From: Pseudomonadota bacterium
GTDB lineage: Bacteria > Pseudomonadota > Alphaproteobacteria > Rhizobiales > Rhizobiaceae
Direction: 5' to 3'
DNA length: 64,000 nt
Assembly: GCA_023404095.1 (NCBI GenBank)
Contig: JAEYDD010000067.1
Span: forward strand, 124,001-188,000
Shown: piece after piece, positions 29,302 to 37,833 of the stretch
Layout of the letters: each line of letters opens with the position of its first letter
Position numbering within the stretch: the stretch's first letter is position 1
Made by a program: the position numbers and the translations under genes
The notes under the pieces: generated by a model
Seen by the model: only the letters and a program-made list of their open reading frames with translations
What the model was told of the DNA's origin: nothing
The model's database searches: none

Positions 29302-29586
29302 GGCGGGTCCGGTTTGGTGAATGGCGGGAAGGGCGCGCGTCCTCCCACGTTCGTCGGGCAAATGCAAGGCGGATTGCCCGACCGGCGCGCGCATTCGTAT
29401 CGGCCAATCTTGGCTGTCGGGATGACGTGTCCCGGCCAAAGACGCCATTTCGGCGTTGCGCATGACCTCATGCGCAAATGCGGTCATTCTCTGTCGCCCC
29501 TTGGCTCGACAGACGCTTGTACATTTGTCATGAGGACACCAAAACGAAATAGTCGTCAAAGGGGACGGCAGCGGAGGCGAGAAGAT

Positions 29587-31251
29587 ATGAGCGAGGCGAT
29601 GGACCTTCCCGAACGCGAGAGCATGGAATTCGACGTGGTGATCGTCGGCGCGGGTCCTGCGGGTCTGGCTGCGGCGATCCGGCTGAAGCAGGTCGATCCG
29701 GATCTTTCGGTGGTCGTACTGGAGAAGGGCTCCGAGGTCGGCGCGCACATCCTGTCGGGTGCCGTCGTCGATCCGATCGGCATCGACCGGCTGCTGCCGG
29801 ACTGGCGCGACGATCCCGACCATCCCTTCAAGACCGAGGTGACGGACGACCACTTCCTCCTGCTTGGTCCGGCCGGCTCCATTCGTCTGCCGAACTTCGC
29901 CATGCCACCCTTGATGAACAATCATGGCAACTACATCGTCTCGCTCGGCAATGTCTGTCGCTGGCTGGCGACAAAGGCGGAGGAACTCGGCGTCGAGATC
30001 TATCCGGGCTTTGCCGCTTCGGAGGTGCTCTACAACGACGAGGGCGCCGTCATCGGGGTTGCCACCGGCGACATGGGCATCGGCCGCGACGGCGAGCCGG
30101 GGCCGAACTATACCCGCGGCATGGCGCTGCTCGGCAAGTACACGCTGATCGGCGAGGGCGTGCGCGGCTCGCTCGCCAAGCAGTTGATCTCCAAGTTCAA
30201 GCTGGATCAAGGCCGCGAGCCGCAGAAGTTCGGCATCGGCCTGAAGGAGCTCTGGGAGGTCAAGGCGGAAAACCACAAGCCGGGCCTGGTCCAGCATTCC
30301 TTCGGCTGGCCGCTCGGCATGAAGACCGGCGGCGGCTCGTTCCTCTATCACCTGGAAGACAATCTGGTCGCCGTCGGCTTCGTCGTGCACCTGAACTACA
30401 AGAACCCCTGGCTCTATCCGTTCGAGGAATTCCAGCGCTTCAAGACGCACCCGGCCATTCGTGGCACGTTCGAGGGCGGCAAGCGCCTCTCCTATGGCGC
30501 CCGCGCCATCACCGAGGGCGGCTACCAGTCGGTGCCGAAACTCTCATTCCCCGGCGGCGCGCTGATCGGCTGCTCGGCCGGCTTCGTCAACGTGCCGCGC
30601 ATCAAGGGCAGCCACAATGCGGTGCTGTCGGGCATCCTCGCAGCCGAAAAGCTGGCCGACGCGCTTGCCGCCGGCCGCGCCCATGACGAGCCCGTCGAGA
30701 TCGAACGCGGCTGGCGCGACAGCGCTATTGGCCAGGACCTGAAGAAGGTGCGCAATGTCAAGCCGCTGTGGTCGAAGTTCGGCACGGCCATCGGCGTGGC
30801 GCTCGGCGGCCTCGACATGTGGACGAACACGCTGCTCGGCTTCTCCTTCTTCGGTACGCTGAAGCACGGTAAGACCGACGCCGCCTCGCTGGAGCCGGCC
30901 GAAAAGCACAGCAAGATCGACTATCCCAAGCCTGACGGCGTGCTGACCTTCGACCGTCTCTCCTCGGTGTTTTTGTCGAACACCAACCACGAGGAAGACC
31001 AGCCGATCCACCTGCAGGTGAAAAACCCGGAACTGCAGAAGACCTCGGAACTCGACGTCTTCGCCGGCCCGTCCACCCGCTACTGTCCCGCCGGCGTCTA
31101 CGAATGGGTGCAGAAGGACGGCAAGGACGTGTTCGTCATCAACGCCCAGAACTGCGTCCACTGCAAGACCTGCGACATCAAGGATCCCAACCAGAACATT
31201 AACTGGGTGCCCCCGCAAGGCGGCGAAGGGCCGGTCTATCCGAACATGTAG
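29587..31251 (+). CDS. Electron transfer flavoprotein-ubiquinone oxidoreductase
   Basis: 554 residues. The N-terminal FAD-binding motif VIVGAGPAGLAAAIRLK is followed by the quinone-binding region. The C-terminal 4Fe-4S domain carries CPAGVYEW and the cluster cysteines in NCVHCKTCDIKDPNQN, ending in PYPNM-like GPVYPNM. It passes electrons from acyl-CoA dehydrogenases (through ETF) to ubiquinone at the membrane. Glutaryl-CoA dehydrogenase at 51.7-52.9 kb would be one source of those electrons. The start is placed by the family N-terminus; the longer upstream open frame is antisense to the Hsp70-like gene. Confidence 0.95.
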   Translation: MSEAMDLPERESMEFDVVIVGAGPAGLAAAIRLKQVDPDLSVVVLEKGSEVGAHILSGAVVDPIGIDRLLPDWRDDPDHPFKTEVTDDHFLLLGPAGSIRLPNFAMPPLMNNHGNYIVSLGNVCRWLATKAEELGVEIYPGFAASEVLYNDEGAVIGVATGDMGIGRDGEPGPNYTRGMALLGKYTLIGEGVRGSLAKQLISKFKLDQGREPQKFGIGLKELWEVKAENHKPGLVQHSFGWPLGMKTGGGSFLYHLEDNLVAVGFVVHLNYKNPWLYPFEEFQRFKTHPAIRGTFEGGKRLSYGARAITEGGYQSVPKLSFPGGALIGCSAGFVNVPRIKGSHNAVLSGILAAEKLADALAAGRAHDEPVEIERGWRDSAIGQDLKKVRNVKPLWSKFGTAIGVALGGLDMWTNTLLGFSFFGTLKHGKTDAASLEPAEKHSKIDYPKPDGVLTFDRLSSVFLSNTNHEEDQPIHLQVKNPELQKTSELDVFAGPSTRYCPAGVYEWVQKDGKDVFVINAQNCVHCKTCDIKDPNQNINWVPPQGGEGPVYPNM

Positions 31252-31624
31252 TGTTCGGGGAGGCGGGGCCGGGCGTTTCGGCCCCGATCAGGTCGCCGGT
31301 GCTATTCCGCGCAGCCGACGCAAGCGCGCGTGCGTTTTTTCAAGGCGCTTGTCGCGGGCCCACAGAGCAGTATTCGGGCTGAGCTTGGCCGATGCCAGCA
31401 TCATCGGCATGGCCGATGCCGCTTACCCTCAAACCATGTTGCTTGTCAGATGGCGAACTTCGCTCGCCACGGCGACTGGTGCCAGCAGCGAGCAGTGTTC
31501 ACAATGTTACGGCCTGCTTGGGTTGACGCATTTGTGACCAACTTCGACTACGCCTCCTTATCAATTCATTAACCATAATCTCAATAAACCTTGGTCATCA
31601 TATTGACTCACCAAGGACACATTT
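31252..31624. other. Intergenic region ETF-QO to L,D-transpeptidase
   Basis: This 373-bp gap contains the ETF-QO hairpin at its start and an AT-rich stretch (about 31555-31620, including ATTAACCATAATC) just before the next gene, which is the likely promoter zone. Short open frames inside it (for example 31330-31572) have no ribosome binding site or recognisable product. Confidence 0.5.
31265..31285 (+). terminator. Hairpin after ETF-QO
   Basis: GGGGCCG and CGGCCCC form a 7-bp perfect stem with a 7-nt loop, 13 nt after the stop codon. There is no U-run, so it is a terminator candidate only. Confidence 0.5.
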
Positions 31625-32239
31625 ATGTCGATTTCCCGTCGAGGTCTGCTTCTGGGCATGTCGGCCCTTTTGGCCGGCTGCGCTACCAATGCTCCCAACC
31701 ATGCCGCCAACTACGCCGCCGTGCCGGACGAGAAATTCCCGCTGAAGGCCATGCCGCTGGACAAGATCAAGCCGGAACTGCGCCGCCAGGAAGTCGGCTA
31801 TGAGGGGCCGCACAAGGCCGGCACGATCGTCGTCGATACGCCGGCGCGCCGACTCTACTACGTGATGGATGAGGGAAGGGCGATGCGCTACGGGGTCGGC
31901 GTCGGTCGCGAGGGGCTGGCGTTCGCCGGCAGCGCCTATGTCGGCCGCAAGGCCGAGTGGCCGCGCTGGACGCCGACGGAGAACATGATGCGTCGGGAGG
32001 AGCGCTACCGCAAGCTCGCCGGCGGCATGGAGGGTGGTCCGTGGAACCCGCTCGGCGCCCGCGCCATGTATCTCTACCGCGGCGGCAACGACACCCACTT
32101 CCGCATCCACGGCACCAACCAGCCGGAATCGATCGGCCTTGCCATGTCGAGCGGCTGCGTGCGGATGCTCAATCACGACGTCATTGACCTTTACGAGCGC
32201 GTCAAGGTTGGCGACAGGGTCGTCGTTATCCAGGCCTGA
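31625..32239 (+). CDS. L,D-transpeptidase lipoprotein (YkuD domain)
   Basis: This 204-residue protein has an RR-containing leader (SRRGLLLGMSALLAGC) that combines a Tat-like pair with a lipobox, so it is probably exported and lipidated. The YkuD catalytic signature is complete: HGTNQPESIG followed by SSGCVRM with the nucleophilic cysteine. Such enzymes make 3-3 peptidoglycan cross-links or attach proteins to the wall, which is important in polar-growing Rhizobiales that carry many paralogues. The ribosome binding site AAGGACAC precedes the ATG. Confidence 0.92.
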   Translation: MSISRRGLLLGMSALLAGCATNAPNHAANYAAVPDEKFPLKAMPLDKIKPELRRQEVGYEGPHKAGTIVVDTPARRLYYVMDEGRAMRYGVGVGREGLAFAGSAYVGRKAEWPRWTPTENMMRREERYRKLAGGMEGGPWNPLGARAMYLYRGGNDTHFRIHGTNQPESIGLAMSSGCVRMLNHDVIDLYERVKVGDRVVVIQA

Positions 32240-32549
32240 GCCCGCGTTCCGGGACAAAAAAGCCAAGTTCTATCATCTGATTAGCCACCCTGCGCGCATA
32301 GCGTGGGGTGGCTGCGCGATACAGCCTCGCGCTCTCGTCGAATTGCTCGCGATGGCGCAACGTGGCCAGTGTCGGGCGCATATTGAGCGACATTAAGCCT
32401 CACTCCTGCAAAACTCACAGATGCGGAAATGGTGTGCCGGCGGGTTTCTTGCCGGCCGGCCGGCCGTATACTGAATCGCGATGCCGGTTGCGGCGGTGCA
32501 GTCGGACATTGGGGCGTTATCACCGCCTGGATAACAGAGGGAACCGACA
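32240..32549. other. Intergenic region before the betaine-type ABC genes
   Basis: This 310-bp gap holds a terminator-like hairpin at 32283-32313, a self-complementary (GCCG)4 run at 32451-32466 and the -10-like TATACT at 32467-32472, about 78 nt upstream of the next start. No good -35 box accompanies it. I see no gene. Confidence 0.5.
32283..32313 (+). terminator. Hairpin after the L,D-transpeptidase gene
   Basis: AGCCACCC and GGGTGGCT form a perfect 8-bp stem around a 15-nt loop, 43 nt downstream of the stop codon. No T-run follows. Confidence 0.5.
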
Positions 32550-33548
32550 ATGAAGAAACTGCTTGCATCCACGTGTCTCGCCTTCGGCCTGTTCGGCCTG
32601 GCGAGTGCGGCATCCGCCGAATGCGGCGACGTCACGATCGCCAGCATGAACTGGCAGAGCGCCGAAGTTCTGGCGAGCCTGGACAAGATCATTCTCGGCG
32701 AAGGCTACGGCTGCAATGCCGAGATCATCGTTGGCGACACCGTTCCCACCATCACCTCCATGATCGAAAAGGGCCAGCCCGACCTCGCTCCGGAAGGCTG
32801 GGTCGACCTCCTGCCGGACGTCGTCAACCGCGGCATCGAGGAAGGCAAGCTGGTTGGCGCGGCACTCGCGCTCTCCGATGGCGCCGTGCAGGGTTGGTGG
32901 ATCCCGAAGTACGTTGCCGACGCGAACCCCGAACTCAAGACGATCGATGACGTTCTAAAGCATCCCGAACTGTTCCCCGATCCGGAGGACAGTTCCAAGG
33001 GCGCCGTTCACAACGGCCCGCAGGGCTGGGGCGGTACGGTCGTCACCGCGCAGCTCTTCAAGGCCTACGGCGGCGAGGCGGCTGGATTCAGCCTGATCGA
33101 CACCGGCTCCGCTGCCGGCCTCGACGGCTCGATCGCCAAGGCCTACGAGCGCAAGGAAGGCTGGGTCGGCTATTACTGGGCCCCGACCGCGCTGCTCGGC
33201 AAGTACGAGATGGTGAAGCTGGAACACGGCGTGCCGGTTGACATGGCCGAGTGGAAGCGCTGCAACACCGTTGCTGACTGCGCCGACCCGAAGAAGAACG
33301 ACTGGCCGAAGGACAAGGTGCAGACCCTCGTCACCAAGAGCTTCTCCGAGCGTGCCGGTTCCGACGTGATGGACTATCTCAACAAGCGGTCCTGGACCAA
33401 CGACACCGTCAACAAGCTGATGGCCTGGATGACGGACAACCAGGCGAGCGGCGAGGACGGCGCCAAGCACTTCCTCCAGGAGAACGAAGCCCTGTGGACC
33501 CCTTGGGTCTCCCCGGAGGCCGCCGAAAAGATCAAGGCCTCGCTTTGA
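32550..33548 (+). CDS. Glycine betaine/proline-type ABC transporter substrate-binding protein
   Basis: This 332-residue protein has a signal peptide cleaved near ASAAE and an OpuAC-type ligand-binding fold. Tryptophans that may form an aromatic cage for a quaternary ammonium ligand are present (SMNWQ, EGWVD, GWWIP, QGWGG, YYWAP). It has paired cysteines (AECGD and GYGCN; KRCNTVADCAD). It is clearly in the quaternary-amine binder group, but the sequence does not look like the choline-binding ChoX I know from S. meliloti, so the ligand is left open. The permease gene follows on the same strand. Confidence 0.85.
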   Translation: MKKLLASTCLAFGLFGLASAASAECGDVTIASMNWQSAEVLASLDKIILGEGYGCNAEIIVGDTVPTITSMIEKGQPDLAPEGWVDLLPDVVNRGIEEGKLVGAALALSDGAVQGWWIPKYVADANPELKTIDDVLKHPELFPDPEDSSKGAVHNGPQGWGGTVVTAQLFKAYGGEAAGFSLIDTGSAAGLDGSIAKAYERKEGWVGYYWAPTALLGKYEMVKLEHGVPVDMAEWKRCNTVADCADPKKNDWPKDKVQTLVTKSFSERAGSDVMDYLNKRSWTNDTVNKLMAWMTDNQASGEDGAKHFLQENEALWTPWVSPEAAEKIKASL

Positions 33549-33568
33549 TATTCCGCGCTTGAACCTTG

Positions 33569-33593
33569 CGGCGCACCTCTTGCGGGTGCGCCG
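33569..33593 (+). terminator. Intercistronic hairpin between binding protein and permease
   Basis: CGGCGCACC and GGTGCGCCG form a perfect 9-bp stem with a 7-nt loop followed by TTTGCCGG, 20 nt after the binding-protein stop. Such stems in ABC operons usually protect or limit the transcript so that more binding protein than permease is made. Confidence 0.6.
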
Positions 33594-33661
33594 TTTGCCG
33601 GTTTTCCGGCGGTTGCCCGCGAAACGGCCGGCATCGAAGACGTACAAGAAAGGGGATCGGC

Positions 33662-34549
33662 ATGGAATGGCTCACCAAATTTCCGCATATGAACGACAAC
33701 TCGCTGCGCGATCTGAAAAAGGCGATCGATGAAGGATTTCGCGCCTTTACCCGCGCCTATGGCGATGCGATCGAATCCTTTTTCGAGCCGTTGCAGTTCT
33801 TCCTCATCCAGTCCGAACGACTGTTGACACGCACGCCCTGGCCGATCGTCATTCTCGCAATCGCCCTGATCGCCTGGTTCGCCAGCCGCAACTGGAAGAT
33901 CGTTGCCGGCTGCATCGGCACGCTTCTCGTGATCGGCTATTTCGACATGTGGGACGATACGATGAAGACGATCTCGATGATCTTCGTCTGCACGGTCCTG
34001 TCGATCGCGATCGGCATTCCGATCGGCATCGCCATGTCGCGCTCCGACCGGCTGCAGAACCTCATCAACCCGATCCTCGACGTGATGCAGACGATGCCAA
34101 GCTTCGTCTATCTGATCCCGGTCGTCATGCTGCTCGGCATCGGCAAGGTGCCGGGCCTGATCGCGGTGGTGATCTACGCGATCCCCCCGATGATCCGCCT
34201 CACCAATCTCGGCATCCGTCTCGTCGACAAGGACGTGCTCGAGGCAGCCGACGCCTTCGGCTCCTCCGGCTGGCAGAAGTTGAAGAACGTGCAGATGCCC
34301 CTGGCGCTGCCGACCATCATGGCGGGCATCAACCAGACGATCATGATGGCGCTGGCCATGGTGGTCATCGCCTCGATGATCGGCGTGCAGGGCCTCGGCC
34401 AGCCGGTGCTGAAGGCGATCTCCAACCAGTATTTCACGCTCGGCATGTTCAACGGGCTTGCCATCGTCGGTATCGCCATCATCTTCGACCGCGTCAGCCA
34501 GGCCTACGGCAAGCGCCTGCAGCGCCATCGCGAGATCGTGCACGGCTGA
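33662..34549 (+). CDS. Glycine betaine/proline-type ABC transporter permease (ProW-like)
   Basis: The ATG at 33662 follows AAGAAAGGGG and gives 295 residues. The N-terminal part is hydrophilic, then about six membrane helices follow. The BPD_transp_1 EAA-like loop is visible in EAADAFGSSGWQKLKN followed by the conserved QMPLALPTIMAGI region. The MQTMPSFVYLIP segment is typical of ProW/OpuAB permeases. No ATP-binding subunit gene follows; the next element is a terminator and a gene on the other strand. Confidence 0.9.
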   Translation: MEWLTKFPHMNDNSLRDLKKAIDEGFRAFTRAYGDAIESFFEPLQFFLIQSERLLTRTPWPIVILAIALIAWFASRNWKIVAGCIGTLLVIGYFDMWDDTMKTISMIFVCTVLSIAIGIPIGIAMSRSDRLQNLINPILDVMQTMPSFVYLIPVVMLLGIGKVPGLIAVVIYAIPPMIRLTNLGIRLVDKDVLEAADAFGSSGWQKLKNVQMPLALPTIMAGINQTIMMALAMVVIASMIGVQGLGQPVLKAISNQYFTLGMFNGLAIVGIAIIFDRVSQAYGKRLQRHREIVHG

Positions 34550-34578
34550 TTTGCCCCACCCTGCGCCTACGAAACAAA

Positions 34579-34604
34579 CCCCGACACCGAGTGCCGGGGC
34601 TTTT
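34579..34604 (+). terminator. Rho-independent terminator after the permease
   Basis: CCCCGACAC and GTGCCGGGG pair over 9 bp with one mismatch around a CGA loop, followed by CTTTT. It closes the ABC transcription unit. Confidence 0.75.
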
Positions 34605-34690
34605 CACGTTCCGGATTTTCGGTCTCCTGTCCGCTTTGACAGCCGCCCTGCGGCCAGCGCCGTGTCCGTATCGGACATGAGATAAGCGAG

Positions 34691-34726
34691 GACGCCGCCC
34701 CGGAGAGTGGGGGGCAGGGCGGCGTC
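34691..34726 (-). terminator. Hairpin terminator of the DoxX gene
   Basis: GACGCCGCCC and GGGCGGCGTC form a perfect 10-bp stem with a 16-nt loop, ending 10 bp beyond the DoxX stop codon on the minus strand. Confidence 0.6.
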
Positions 34727-34735
34727 CCGTCGCCG

Positions 34736-35155
34736 CTACGCCGCAGCGGCAACCGGTTCCGGATGGGAGGATTTCCACGCCACGACCATCAGGGCGCCGA
34801 TGACGGTGACATGTTCGGCGACGACGTAGAACTCAAGCGTCCTGAACGGCTCCTCCATCGTCCAGAAGGCATGGGCGATCGGAATGGTCAAGGCGGTGAA
34901 GACCGCCAACATGCCGGCGCCAAGCCAGGTCAGGCGGTTGGCGATGATGAAGGCGGAGCCGAACAACTGCGTCAGCGCCACGGCGGCATTGAAGAAGGGA
35001 GCGGGTTCAAGCCCGAAATGGGCCATCTCGGCAACGCCGGCGTCGAAGTTGATGAGCTTGGCGAGGCCACTCATCCAGAACATCGATGTCAGCACCGTGC
35101 GTGCGACATAGCCGAACCAGGTGGATCCGGTAAGCGAATCGATGAAGCGAGGCAT
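34736..35155 (-). CDS. DoxX-family membrane protein
   Basis: This 139-residue protein has four predicted helices. The DoxX features are MFWMSGLAKLINFD near the N-terminus and an HFGLEP-type loop followed by a second hydrophobic pair. DoxX proteins are small inner-membrane subunits linked to quinone or thiosulfate redox chemistry and oxidative stress. No partner gene is adjacent, so the role here is open. It is flanked by hairpins on both sides, which suggests single-gene transcription. Confidence 0.85.
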   Translation of the reverse strand: MPRFIDSLTGSTWFGYVARTVLTSMFWMSGLAKLINFDAGVAEMAHFGLEPAPFFNAAVALTQLFGSAFIIANRLTWLGAGMLAVFTALTIPIAHAFWTMEEPFRTLEFYVVAEHVTVIGALMVVAWKSSHPEPVAAAA

Positions 35156-35269
35156 TTCAGTCTCCGATTGACATGTTGACGTCCCGTGCCCGCCGGGCGG
35201 ACCGGTGCCGACCCGCCCGATCCTGTGGAAAGTCGCGGCGGGTCGCTGGAAACATGTCTAGCAGAGCGG

Positions 35270-35299
35270 AAAAACGTGGGTGTCACTTCGGTAACACCC
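35270..35299 (-). terminator. Rho-independent terminator of the MFS gene
   Basis: On the minus strand GGGTGT pairs with ACACCC, extended past one mismatch by two further pairs to a four-base loop, and is followed by ACGTTTTT. It lies about 22 nt after the MFS stop. Confidence 0.75.
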
Positions 35300-35321
35300 A
35301 TCTGAGGCAGGAGCCGGGCGG

Positions 35322-36569
35322 TTACTCGGCCGGGCAGACAGTAAGCGGTCCGACCTGCCGGTCGCGCCGGTCGAGTGCGACCGAAATCGAGAAGACCGCA
35401 AAGCCGCAGACGGCCATGATCGCGCCGACATAGCCCATCGAGGCATAGCCGTAGCCATGGCTGATCGAGAGGCCGCCGAGCAGGGCGCCCAGCGCATTGG
35501 CAACGTTGAAGGCCGAGTGGTTGAGGGCGGCCGCAAGCGTCTGTGCGTTGCCGGCCACGTCCATCAGCCGCGTCTGCAGGGCAGGCCCGACGACGAAGCT
35601 GCATCCGATCAGGAAACAGCAGAGAAATAGCATCGCCGGAATATGCGCGGTCAGTGACAGCGTTACGAGCACGAGGAAGTAGACCAGGAGCGACCATCCG
35701 ATCGTGCGCATCAGCGACAGGTCGGCAAGTTTCGCACCGAAGATGTTGCCGACGATCATGCCCGAGCCGAAGACGGCCATGACAAGCGGCACCATGGCCA
35801 GGTCAAGACCGGCGACCTCGGTGACGATCGGCGAAATATAGGTGAAGACGGCGAACATGCCGCAGAAACCTGTGGCGGCGATCCCGAGCGTCAGCCAGAC
35901 CTGCTTGCGCTTGAAGGCTTCGAGTTCGGTAAAGGCGTTGATCCCGACCGGCGCTTCGTCGCGTGGCAGGAAGACGGCGATCAGGAAAACGGTCAGCGCG
36001 CCGGTGACGCCGACGGCGGCGAACATGTACTGCCAGTCGAGGATCTGGCCGAAGAAGGCGGCAAGCGGCGTGCCGATGAGCGTTGCAAGCGTGAGACCCA
36101 GCATCACCTTCCCGACGGCCTGGGTGCGCTTGTTGATCGGCACCATGGAGGCGGCGACGAGGGCTGCGACCCCGAAATAGGCGCCGTGCGGCAGCCCCGT
36201 CAGGAACCGCATCAGGATGAAGCTCTCGAAGGTCGGCGCCAGCGCGCTGGCGATGTTGCCGATCGCAAACACGCCCATGAAGGCAAGCAGCAGGTCGCGG
36301 CGACGGAAGCGTGCACCCATGACGGCAAGGACCGGGGCGCCAACCACCACGCCGAATGCATAGGCGCTGATGACGTAGCCTGCCTGCGCGTTGGTCACGG
36401 CGAAGGTTCCGGCCACATCAGGCAGCAGACCCATGATGGCGAACTCGCCCGTGCCGATGCCGAAACTGCCCACGGCAAGCGCAAATATGATCAGGGAAAC
36501 GGTGAGGGCGGAAACGGGTTGCTGTGCGGAGGCGGGCAGAGTGTCGGCCGTTATGTGCGATTGAGTCAC
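35322..36569 (-). CDS. MFS transporter of the AraJ/YdhP (DHA1) type
   Basis: I choose the GTG at 36569, which follows AGGTAA and gives 415 residues; the frame extends to 36665, but that leader is Arg/Pro-rich and unlikely to be coding. There are twelve helices. GTGEFAIMGLLPDVA in helix 1 and GARFRRRDLLL in the loop 2-3 position are characteristic of the DHA1 AraJ/YdhP/PbuE group of sugar, nucleoside and drug efflux proteins. Substrate is unknown. It is divergent from the lipid-kinase gene. Confidence 0.85.
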   Translation of the reverse strand: MTQSHITADTLPASAQQPVSALTVSLIIFALAVGSFGIGTGEFAIMGLLPDVAGTFAVTNAQAGYVISAYAFGVVVGAPVLAVMGARFRRRDLLLAFMGVFAIGNIASALAPTFESFILMRFLTGLPHGAYFGVAALVAASMVPINKRTQAVGKVMLGLTLATLIGTPLAAFFGQILDWQYMFAAVGVTGALTVFLIAVFLPRDEAPVGINAFTELEAFKRKQVWLTLGIAATGFCGMFAVFTYISPIVTEVAGLDLAMVPLVMAVFGSGMIVGNIFGAKLADLSLMRTIGWSLLVYFLVLVTLSLTAHIPAMLFLCCFLIGCSFVVGPALQTRLMDVAGNAQTLAAALNHSAFNVANALGALLGGLSISHGYGYASMGYVGAIMAVCGFAVFSISVALDRRDRQVGPLTVCPAE

Positions 36570-36885
36570 GTAAATTACCTGTGCAGGTCCCGCATGACGG
36601 ACAGGAGAACATCTGCGCGGCACGTCCTGCCACGTGCTGGGCGTGTCGATCCGGCTGCAGGCCATGCATGAATGGACGTTGGGAATCGGCTGCGCGGAAC
36701 GCGCCGATCATCGCAGTGAAGCTAACATTCTACGACGGATTCACTATCGGCAATTTTGCATGGCAGCATCCACGGATTTGCGTATGTGGGCGTCGTACCG
36801 CGCGGCTGCTGTTATTTCGCCTTTTTGCAACTATCTAATGTCAGGGACGTTTGGGGAGGGCGCTAACGAGGTTTGGAGAACGCGG
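36570..36885. other. Divergent intergenic region MFS / lipid kinase
   Basis: This 316-bp gap contains the short inverted repeat ACCTG-N2-CAGGT (36577-36588), overlapping the MFS ribosome binding region, and an AT-richer zone at about 36805-36840. I see no gene: the open frame starting at 36634 runs into the kinase gene but has no ribosome binding site. Confidence 0.45.
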
Positions 36886-37818
36886 ATGCGGATTCAGGCG
36901 ATATTCAACAAGGACGGCGGCACGTTTCGCACGACCGACATGGAAGCCTATGTGCGCCATGCCGAATCGGTTTTCGCAGCAGCGGGCCACCACCTTGATT
37001 GCGACGTCGTCGAAGGGGCAGACATCGAGATGGCACTGCGCCGCTGCGCCGACCGGACTGATCTCGATGCCATGCTCGCAGGTGGTGGCGACGGCACGAT
37101 CTCGGCGGCAGCCGGCTTTGCGTGGGAAAGCGGCATCTCGCTGGGCGTGGTTCCTGCCGGAACGATGAACCTCTTTGCGCGCTCCCTGCGTATCCCCCTC
37201 GATATCTGGCAGGCACTCGATGCGCTTGCAGATGGGACCGTTGCTGATGCGGATATCGGTAGTGCCAACGGACGGGCGTTCGTCCATCAGTTTTCTGCCG
37301 GCCTGCATGCCCGCATGGTGCGGCTTCGAAACGGCATGACCTATCGCTCCCGAGCCGGCAAGATCCTCGCCAATGTCCGCGCCGCTGGCGGCGTCATGCT
37401 CGATCCCCCCGAATTCGAGGTCGAGTTCGACGTCGACGGAGTTCGCGAGCATCGCCGCGTCTCCGCCATCAACGTGTCGAACAACCGCTTCGGCAACGAT
37501 GCGCTGCTCTATGCCGACAGCGTGACCGGCGGGCATCTCGGCTTCTATGTCGCCCAGCCGCTATCGACCTCTGGCGTCGCGCGGCTCGCCTACGATATCC
37601 TGCGGGGCAAGCTTCGGGAAAATGGCGACGTGACGGAGATGGTCGGCAGCGCCGTCGATCTCCACTTCCCCAAGATGGACCGGGCCGTCAACTGCGTCAT
37701 AGACGGCGAGCTGCTGCCAATGAACCGCGACGTGTCGCTGCGTCTGCACGCCGGTGAACTGAAGGTCATCGTCCCCCGCGTGAAGGCGCAGTCCTCCCCC
37801 CAGGCCGCGGCGGCCTGA
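36886..37818 (+). CDS. Diacylglycerol kinase-like lipid kinase
   Basis: The ATG at 36886 follows TTTGGAGAA and gives 310 residues. The catalytic DAGK signature AGGGDGTISAAAG is present (about residues 64-76), followed by VVPAGTMNLFARSL and later NVSNNRFGNDALLYADS and the C-terminal INGE-like VIDGELLP. This fits the DgkB/YegS family, which phosphorylates diacylglycerol or other lipids (sphingosine-kinase-like fold). It is cytoplasmic or peripheral. A hairpin that includes its stop codon separates it from the convergent glutamine-synthetase-like gene. Confidence 0.9.
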   Translation: MRIQAIFNKDGGTFRTTDMEAYVRHAESVFAAAGHHLDCDVVEGADIEMALRRCADRTDLDAMLAGGGDGTISAAAGFAWESGISLGVVPAGTMNLFARSLRIPLDIWQALDALADGTVADADIGSANGRAFVHQFSAGLHARMVRLRNGMTYRSRAGKILANVRAAGGVMLDPPEFEVEFDVDGVREHRRVSAINVSNNRFGNDALLYADSVTGGHLGFYVAQPLSTSGVARLAYDILRGKLRENGDVTEMVGSAVDLHFPKMDRAVNCVIDGELLPMNRDVSLRLHAGELKVIVPRVKAQSSPQAAAA

Positions 37819-37833
37819 CGGGCAACCCGTCAG
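37815..37833. terminator. Bidirectional hairpin between convergent genes
   Basis: CTGACGGG and CCCGTCAG form a perfect 8-bp stem with a 3-nt loop. It overlaps the stop codon of the lipid-kinase gene and reaches the last codon of the opposing gene. Confidence 0.5.

Noticed and set aside
28663..29586. N-terminal extension that would make ETF-QO 862 residues
   Set aside because: The extension is antisense to the Hsp70-like gene and the family N-terminus begins at 29587.
31330..31572. Small open frames between ETF-QO and the L,D-transpeptidase
   Set aside because: There is no ribosome binding site, the composition is mixed and several frames overlap with none favoured.
32451..32466. (GCCG)4 tetranucleotide run
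   Set aside because: It is self-complementary but short and common in high-GC DNA; no function can be supported.
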